Below, in pieces: positions 6,068 through 8,621 of a stretch of 8,621 nt of DNA. Within the stretch, counting starts at the first letter, position 1, and every line of letters starts with the position of its first letter. Position numbers and translations under genes: made by a program. Under the pieces are notes generated by a model, which was not told the DNA's origin, did not search any database, and saw only the letters and a program-made list of their open reading frames with translations. Source of the DNA: an uncultured Lachnospiraceae bacterium (lineage in GTDB: Bacteria > Bacillota > Clostridia > Lachnospirales > Lachnospiraceae); the NCBI GenBank assembly GCA_905193085.1, contig CAJJNI010000094.1, positions 1 through 8,621 on the forward strand, in the 5' to 3' direction.

Positions 6068-6790
6068 CTATACATTTATTTGTGATAGTACTTCGCCAAC
6101 CTTGCCCTGTATTACCAAATCAGCCCCAACACTTAATGAATCAATATCTAAATTAATTAGGACTAATTTTTTTCCACTATAATAGTTAATAAGTCCTGCT
6201 GCAGGATACACAACCAACGATGTTCCTGCAACAATCAACATATCTGCTGATGCAATATGTGAAATTGCACCACTAATTGTTGCATCATCTAAACCTTCTT
6301 CATATAAAACCACATCTGGTTTTATGTCTCCTCCACAATCGCATTTTGGCACACTGTCACTGTTCAGCATATATTCAGCATCATATAATTTATGACATTT
6401 TTCACAATAATTACGATGAACACTGCCATGAAGCTCATACACTTTCTTACTTCCCGCCATCTGATGTAAACCGTCAATATTCTGTGTTACAACTGCCTTT
6501 AATTTTCCGGCTCTTTCTAACTCAGCCAACTTCATATGTGCTTTGTTTGGTTTTGCATCAAGGCAAAGCATTTTATCTTTATAGAATTTAAAGAACTCTT
6601 TCTTATGTCTTACATAATAAGTATGACTCAGAATAGTCTCCGGCGGCTCGCTGTAATGCATATGATAAAGACCATCTACACTTCTAAAATCAGGTATTCC
6701 ACTTTCCGTAGACACTCCTGCACCACCAAAAAACACAATATTATTACTTTCATCAACCCATTGTTGCAGTTTCTTTATAGATTCATCCAT
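6068..6790 (-). CDS. Sir2-family NAD-dependent protein deacylase
   Basis: Sirtuins remove acetyl or other acyl groups from protein lysines, consuming NAD+ and releasing nicotinamide and O-acyl-ADP-ribose in the cytoplasm. The 240-residue product is of normal bacterial length and complete. Seen in order: the NAD-binding loop GGAGVSTESGIPDFR (22-36), TQNIDGLH (102-109), catalytic His121 in ELHGS, and a four-Cys zinc site (C129, C132, C150, C152, the last pair CxC instead of CxxC). GTSLVVYPAAGL and LINLD near the end complete the Rossmann part. The Tyr-x-x-Arg pair of desuccinylase-type sirtuins is Tyr70-x-x-Lys here, which favours deacetylation; this is an inference. The start uses GGGAGG seven bases upstream; an earlier ATG at 6803-6805 overlaps that site and is rejected. 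It stands alone, with its promoter in repeat DNA. Confidence 0.95.
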   Translation of the reverse strand: MDESIKKLQQWVDESNNIVFFGGAGVSTESGIPDFRSVDGLYHMHYSEPPETILSHTYYVRHKKEFFKFYKDKMLCLDAKPNKAHMKLAELERAGKLKAVVTQNIDGLHQMAGSKKVYELHGSVHRNYCEKCHKLYDAEYMLNSDSVPKCDCGGDIKPDVVLYEEGLDDATISGAISHIASADMLIVAGTSLVVYPAAGLINYYSGKKLVLINLDIDSLSVGADLVIQGKVGEVLSQINV

Positions 6791-6814
6791 ATAAATACCT
6801 CCCATTTAGCAACA

Positions 6815-6844
6815 ATTATGCAGCTACACCATATCACTTGTCTA
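6815..6844 (-). promoter_or_regulatory. Candidate promoter of the Sir2 gene within a decayed repeat
   Basis: TAGACA (6839-6844) and CATAAT (6815-6820) on the minus strand each match consensus at five of six positions, with an 18-base spacer. The start would fall near 6808, leaving a leader of about 18 bases that holds the GGGAGG. The boxes lie in the left arm of the degenerate repeat copy. Confidence 0.5.
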
Positions 6845-6966
6845 TTTCCCCGATAGCACACATCAAACATCCTCAGCTTAGCCCGCTATGCCTATGTTTT
6901 TTGACATGCACGCTCAGAAAAATATTCTATGTGAATGGTATAGTTATTTAGAAATCGTTATACTAG
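6824..6966. repeat. Decayed second copy of the palindromic element
   Basis: Several blocks recur in the same order as in the neighbouring intact copy: TATCA-TTG-TATTTC at about 6833-6848 (compare 6974-6988), TAGCCCGCTATG at 6879-6890 (11 of 12 with 7039-7050), GTTATTTAG at 6943-6951 (exact, 7090-7098) and ACTAG at 6962-6966 (exact, 7121-7125). The sequence between has drifted a great deal. The two copies abut or share the ACTAG. Confidence 0.45.
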
Positions 6967-7127
6967 TGTGCTGTATCATTGATATTTCGCCAAATAACTT
7001 GTATAAATTTCCATCTGCTGCGTTGTCGTCAATCGCCGTAGCCCGCTACGACTCATTCCTCCGCCTTGCAGAACGAAAATTTATCCTGCGTTATTTAGCT
7101 GAAAGTCAGTGATACAGTACACTAGCA
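6961..7127. mobile_element. MITE-like palindromic element flanked by TA
   Basis: The ends are long imperfect inverted repeats of about 60 bases. The outermost 23 (from 6960 and from 7128 inward) match at 20 positions, and similarity continues with small gaps through AAATAAC, TATAAATTT and TCTGC. The centre is richer in G and C than its surroundings and holds the apex palindrome CGTAGC-CC-GCTACG (7037-7050). A TA dinucleotide abuts each end (6959-6960, 7128-7129), as left by IS630/Tc1-mariner transposition. No frame inside codes for a plausible protein. It fits a non-autonomous element moved by a transposase elsewhere, but a structured non-mobile intergenic repeat is also possible. Confidence 0.6.
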
Positions 7128-7167
7128 TATTTTTAGAACATATTATTTTTTTAATATAAATCCCTTT

Positions 7168-8166
7168 TTATTTCTGTACCGTTTCGATAAGTCTTCCCTG
7201 TACAACAAACCGGTAATCTGAACCTCGACTTGTGCATGTTGATAAAGTGACAATCTTATCGTCCTGTGACAAAGCAGAAACTTCTGTATGATATTTAGAA
7301 GCATTTTTAGCATTCTCTAAATATTTGCCATAATCCTCACAAGGTTCACTCCAAAATGTATATACATTCGCATCATCAGCTTTTGGCTCATAACATGAGA
7401 ATATCATATATCTGTAATCTGCATCAGGTGTATAAATCCAAAAACATTCTCTTCCCAAATAAAATTCTGCATTCTTGTACTGTCCCATAAGACCAAACAT
7501 AGAACCGTTTTTCATATTGTGCCCATAAATTATAGTATTCATATCGGAAAAATCACTTGCATTATTATGGTCCATAAAAATAGCTCCGGCCTTATTTTCC
7601 GACTTAGTAACCGTATGTGTAAGATAATATGAATTGTCACTTCCCTTTACAATAGGGTAACTTATATCCACATGTTCAAACTGTATCCAACCTACAACAT
7701 CACTATTTGCTTTTTTAAGGCCATCAAAATCAACATCAACTTTATTGTATGGCATTATATTTCCATCTGAATAGTCCTCACCCTGGTCTTCTTCGTTGTC
7801 TCTGGCAACATTTACACTTGTAAATGAATTAGTCAGATTATCATACAAATCTTCACCCTGTTTATACTCCCTGAGAATACTTATCAATTGATAACCTGCA
7901 CCACAAAATACAATAACTGCCAAAACAGTTATAACTATCCTCAGCTTTTTACCAAATACATAATTTTTTTTCTTTTTTGTTACCTTTTTCTCTATGTTAT
8001 CAATATTATCCGTTGATACTACCTGTAAGCCTTCATCTTCTTCATAATCACTTATATTTCGTTTTTTAATTGCAGCTTTATTCTTATCTGAAAGCTGCAA
8101 TTCCTGCTTTTTATTAGCTTTTTTATTCAATTTTTTATTTTCTACTTCATTATTATTTTTTTTCAT
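7168..8166 (-). CDS. srtB: Class B sortase
   Basis: Sortases are membrane-anchored transpeptidases that cut a sorting motif in secreted proteins and join them to peptidoglycan or to each other as pili. The 332-residue product has a cytoplasmic, lysine-rich, probably disordered N-terminus (1-74), one membrane span (about 75-98), an acidic spacer and the catalytic domain (about 140-330). The class B pattern is clear: VVGWIQFEHVDISYPIVKG, IIYGHNMKNGSMFG with His216, TLSTC with Cys311, and Arg319 before FVVQG. Family members are usually about 230-300 residues, and the long cytoplasmic tail explains the excess. Start choice is uncertain: ATGs at 8166, 8175 and 8205 are in frame. AAGGAAGG (8177-8184) is best spaced for 8166. 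No substrate with a sorting signal or pilin gene is next to it, so it may be a general-purpose enzyme. Confidence 0.9.
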   Translation of the reverse strand: MKKNNNEVENKKLNKKANKKQELQLSDKNKAAIKKRNISDYEEDEGLQVVSTDNIDNIEKKVTKKKKNYVFGKKLRIVITVLAVIVFCGAGYQLISILREYKQGEDLYDNLTNSFTSVNVARDNEEDQGEDYSDGNIMPYNKVDVDFDGLKKANSDVVGWIQFEHVDISYPIVKGSDNSYYLTHTVTKSENKAGAIFMDHNNASDFSDMNTIIYGHNMKNGSMFGLMGQYKNAEFYLGRECFWIYTPDADYRYMIFSCYEPKADDANVYTFWSEPCEDYGKYLENAKNASKYHTEVSALSQDDKIVTLSTCTSRGSDYRFVVQGRLIETVQK

Positions 8167-8286
8167 TAACACCATGCCTTCCTTAATCAAATAATTTATT
8201 CTCATTATACATTTTAATATAATTGTTTTTACTGATAATCTGTAATAATTTTTAATCTTATGATTTAAATAATTTATTACTATTTT

Positions 8287-8315
8287 ATTTTAACAAATAT
8301 TTTTCATCTATACAA
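8287..8315 (-). promoter_or_regulatory. Candidate promoter of the sortase gene
   Basis: TTGTAT (8310-8315) and TAAAAT (8287-8292) on the minus strand are 17 bases apart, giving a leader of about 115 bases. The -35 matches only TTG, and this AT-rich stretch offers rival -10 boxes (for example a TATAAT close to 8205), so the choice is tentative. Confidence 0.3.
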
Positions 8316-8408
8316 GCATCTATAAATAATTTAACTTTTTAGACACAATTTATAAATCTATTTCTTTACGCATCTTTATAGATAAACAGATAATATATTT
8401 GCCTACAG

Positions 8409-8449
8409 AAAAAAGCCGCCATGCAAGCAAATTCTTACATAACAGCTTT
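8409..8449 (-). terminator. Terminator of the tRNA operon
   Basis: On the minus strand AAAGCTGTTATG (8438-8449) pairs with CATGGCGGCTTT (8412-8423) over 12 pairs, three of them U-G, followed by T residues at 8409-8411 that extend the TTT of the stem to six. It begins seven bases after the 3' end of tRNA-Cys. Confidence 0.85.
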
Positions 8450-8455
8450 CTATAA

Positions 8456-8526
8456 AGGCGTCTGCCGGATTTGAACCGGCGATAAGGGTGTTGCAGACCC
8501 GTGCCTTACCACTTGGCTAAGACGCC
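8456..8526 (-). tRNA. tRNA-Cys (GCA)
   Basis: A complete cloverleaf of 71 bases on the minus strand: acceptor GGCGTCT/AGACGCC, short D arm GCC/GGC with GTGGTA in the loop, anticodon loop CTGCAAC with GCA, variable region TATC, and T arm GCCGG-TTCAAAT-CCGGC. The discriminator base is U, the identity element of tRNA-Cys. The CCA end is not encoded and must be added. The first anticodon-stem pair is C-U, a mismatch. It follows tRNA-Glu by 45 bases in the same transcript. Confidence 0.96.
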
Positions 8527-8571
8527 ACATACTATATTATATTACAAGCAAACTTAAATATTCATATAAAA

Positions 8572-8621
8572 TGACTCCAAGGGGATTTGAACCCCTGTTA
8601 CCGCCGTGAAAGGGCGGTGTC
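8572..8621 (-). tRNA. tRNA-Glu (UUC), partial at the window edge
   Basis: The last 50 bases of a tRNA are present: the end of the D arm, anticodon stem CCGCC/GGCGG around CTTTCAC with anticodon TTC, T arm AGGGG-TTCAAAT-CCCCT, and acceptor strand TGGAGTC with discriminator A. CCA is not encoded. The 5' acceptor strand and most of the D arm are beyond the edge. Confidence 0.93.

Noticed and set aside
6277..6856. Plus-strand frames of 104 and 106 codons over the Sir2 gene
   Set aside because: They are antisense to a clearly functional Sir2 gene, His/Tyr-rich in a way typical of complement translation, with no start signals.
6888..7112. 74-codon plus-strand frame inside the repeat region
   Set aside because: It lies across the palindromic element, has no ribosome-binding site and no recognisable protein features.
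7140..7157. ATATT...AATAT hairpin after the sortase gene as a terminator
   Set aside because: It has five A-T pairs only and no proper U-tract outside the stem; too weak to call. The adjacent palindromic element may end transcription instead.
1..8621. CRISPR array or defence system
   Set aside because: No regularly spaced identical repeats and no cas, restriction, toxin-antitoxin or other defence genes. The Sir2 protein is a plain stand-alone deacylase with none of the fused domains of defence sirtuins.

Overview
The window is AT-rich DNA carrying a run of genes that all read on the minus strand. Low GC, consensus sigma-A promoters, strong AGGAGG ribosome-binding sites, a DUF951 gene, a class B sortase and an S6-SSB-S18 operon point to a Firmicute, most likely a Clostridia member such as a Lachnospiraceae species. 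The taxon is an inference from gene content and style.

Reading along the minus strand (right to left): a partial tRNA-Glu(UUC) and a complete tRNA-Cys(GCA), closed by a strong terminator (8409-8621); a class B sortase with a long cytoplasmic Lys-rich tail (7168-8166); a palindromic, MITE-like element flanked by TA, with a second decayed copy beside it (6824-7127); a Sir2 NAD-dependent deacylase whose best promoter lies inside the decayed copy (6068-6844); a DUF951 protein (5784-5981); and a sodium:neurotransmitter-symporter-family (SNF) transporter with its own promoter and terminator (3909-5520).

Next is an operon beginning at 3821 with a MerR-type promoter (19-bp spacer filled by a perfect dyad). 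It carries an ABC substrate-binding lipoprotein, a choline-kinase-like phosphotransferase and an agmatinase. The last two are both broken at the same point. The kinase stops immediately after its DWEY motif and the agmatinase lacks about its first 90-100 residues. They meet and overlap at about 2163-2182. The simplest reading is a deletion that removed the kinase C-lobe, the start of speB and possibly genes between them, such as the missing ABC permease and ATPase. This is the most striking feature of the window.

Last is the conserved rpsF-ssb-rpsR operon (S6, single-stranded DNA-binding protein, S18). It has a near-consensus promoter overlapping the agmatinase terminator, a leader hairpin next to the rpsF ribosome-binding site that may serve autoregulation, and a terminator at 236-270. 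DUF951 and rpsF are, from memory, commonly close neighbours in Firmicutes. If so, the SNF and ABC/kinase/agmatinase genes are an insertion of about 4 kb into a conserved neighbourhood, and part of it is now decaying. I see no complete novel defence or mobile system; the points of interest are the gene-wreck junction, the MerR promoter and the repeat element.
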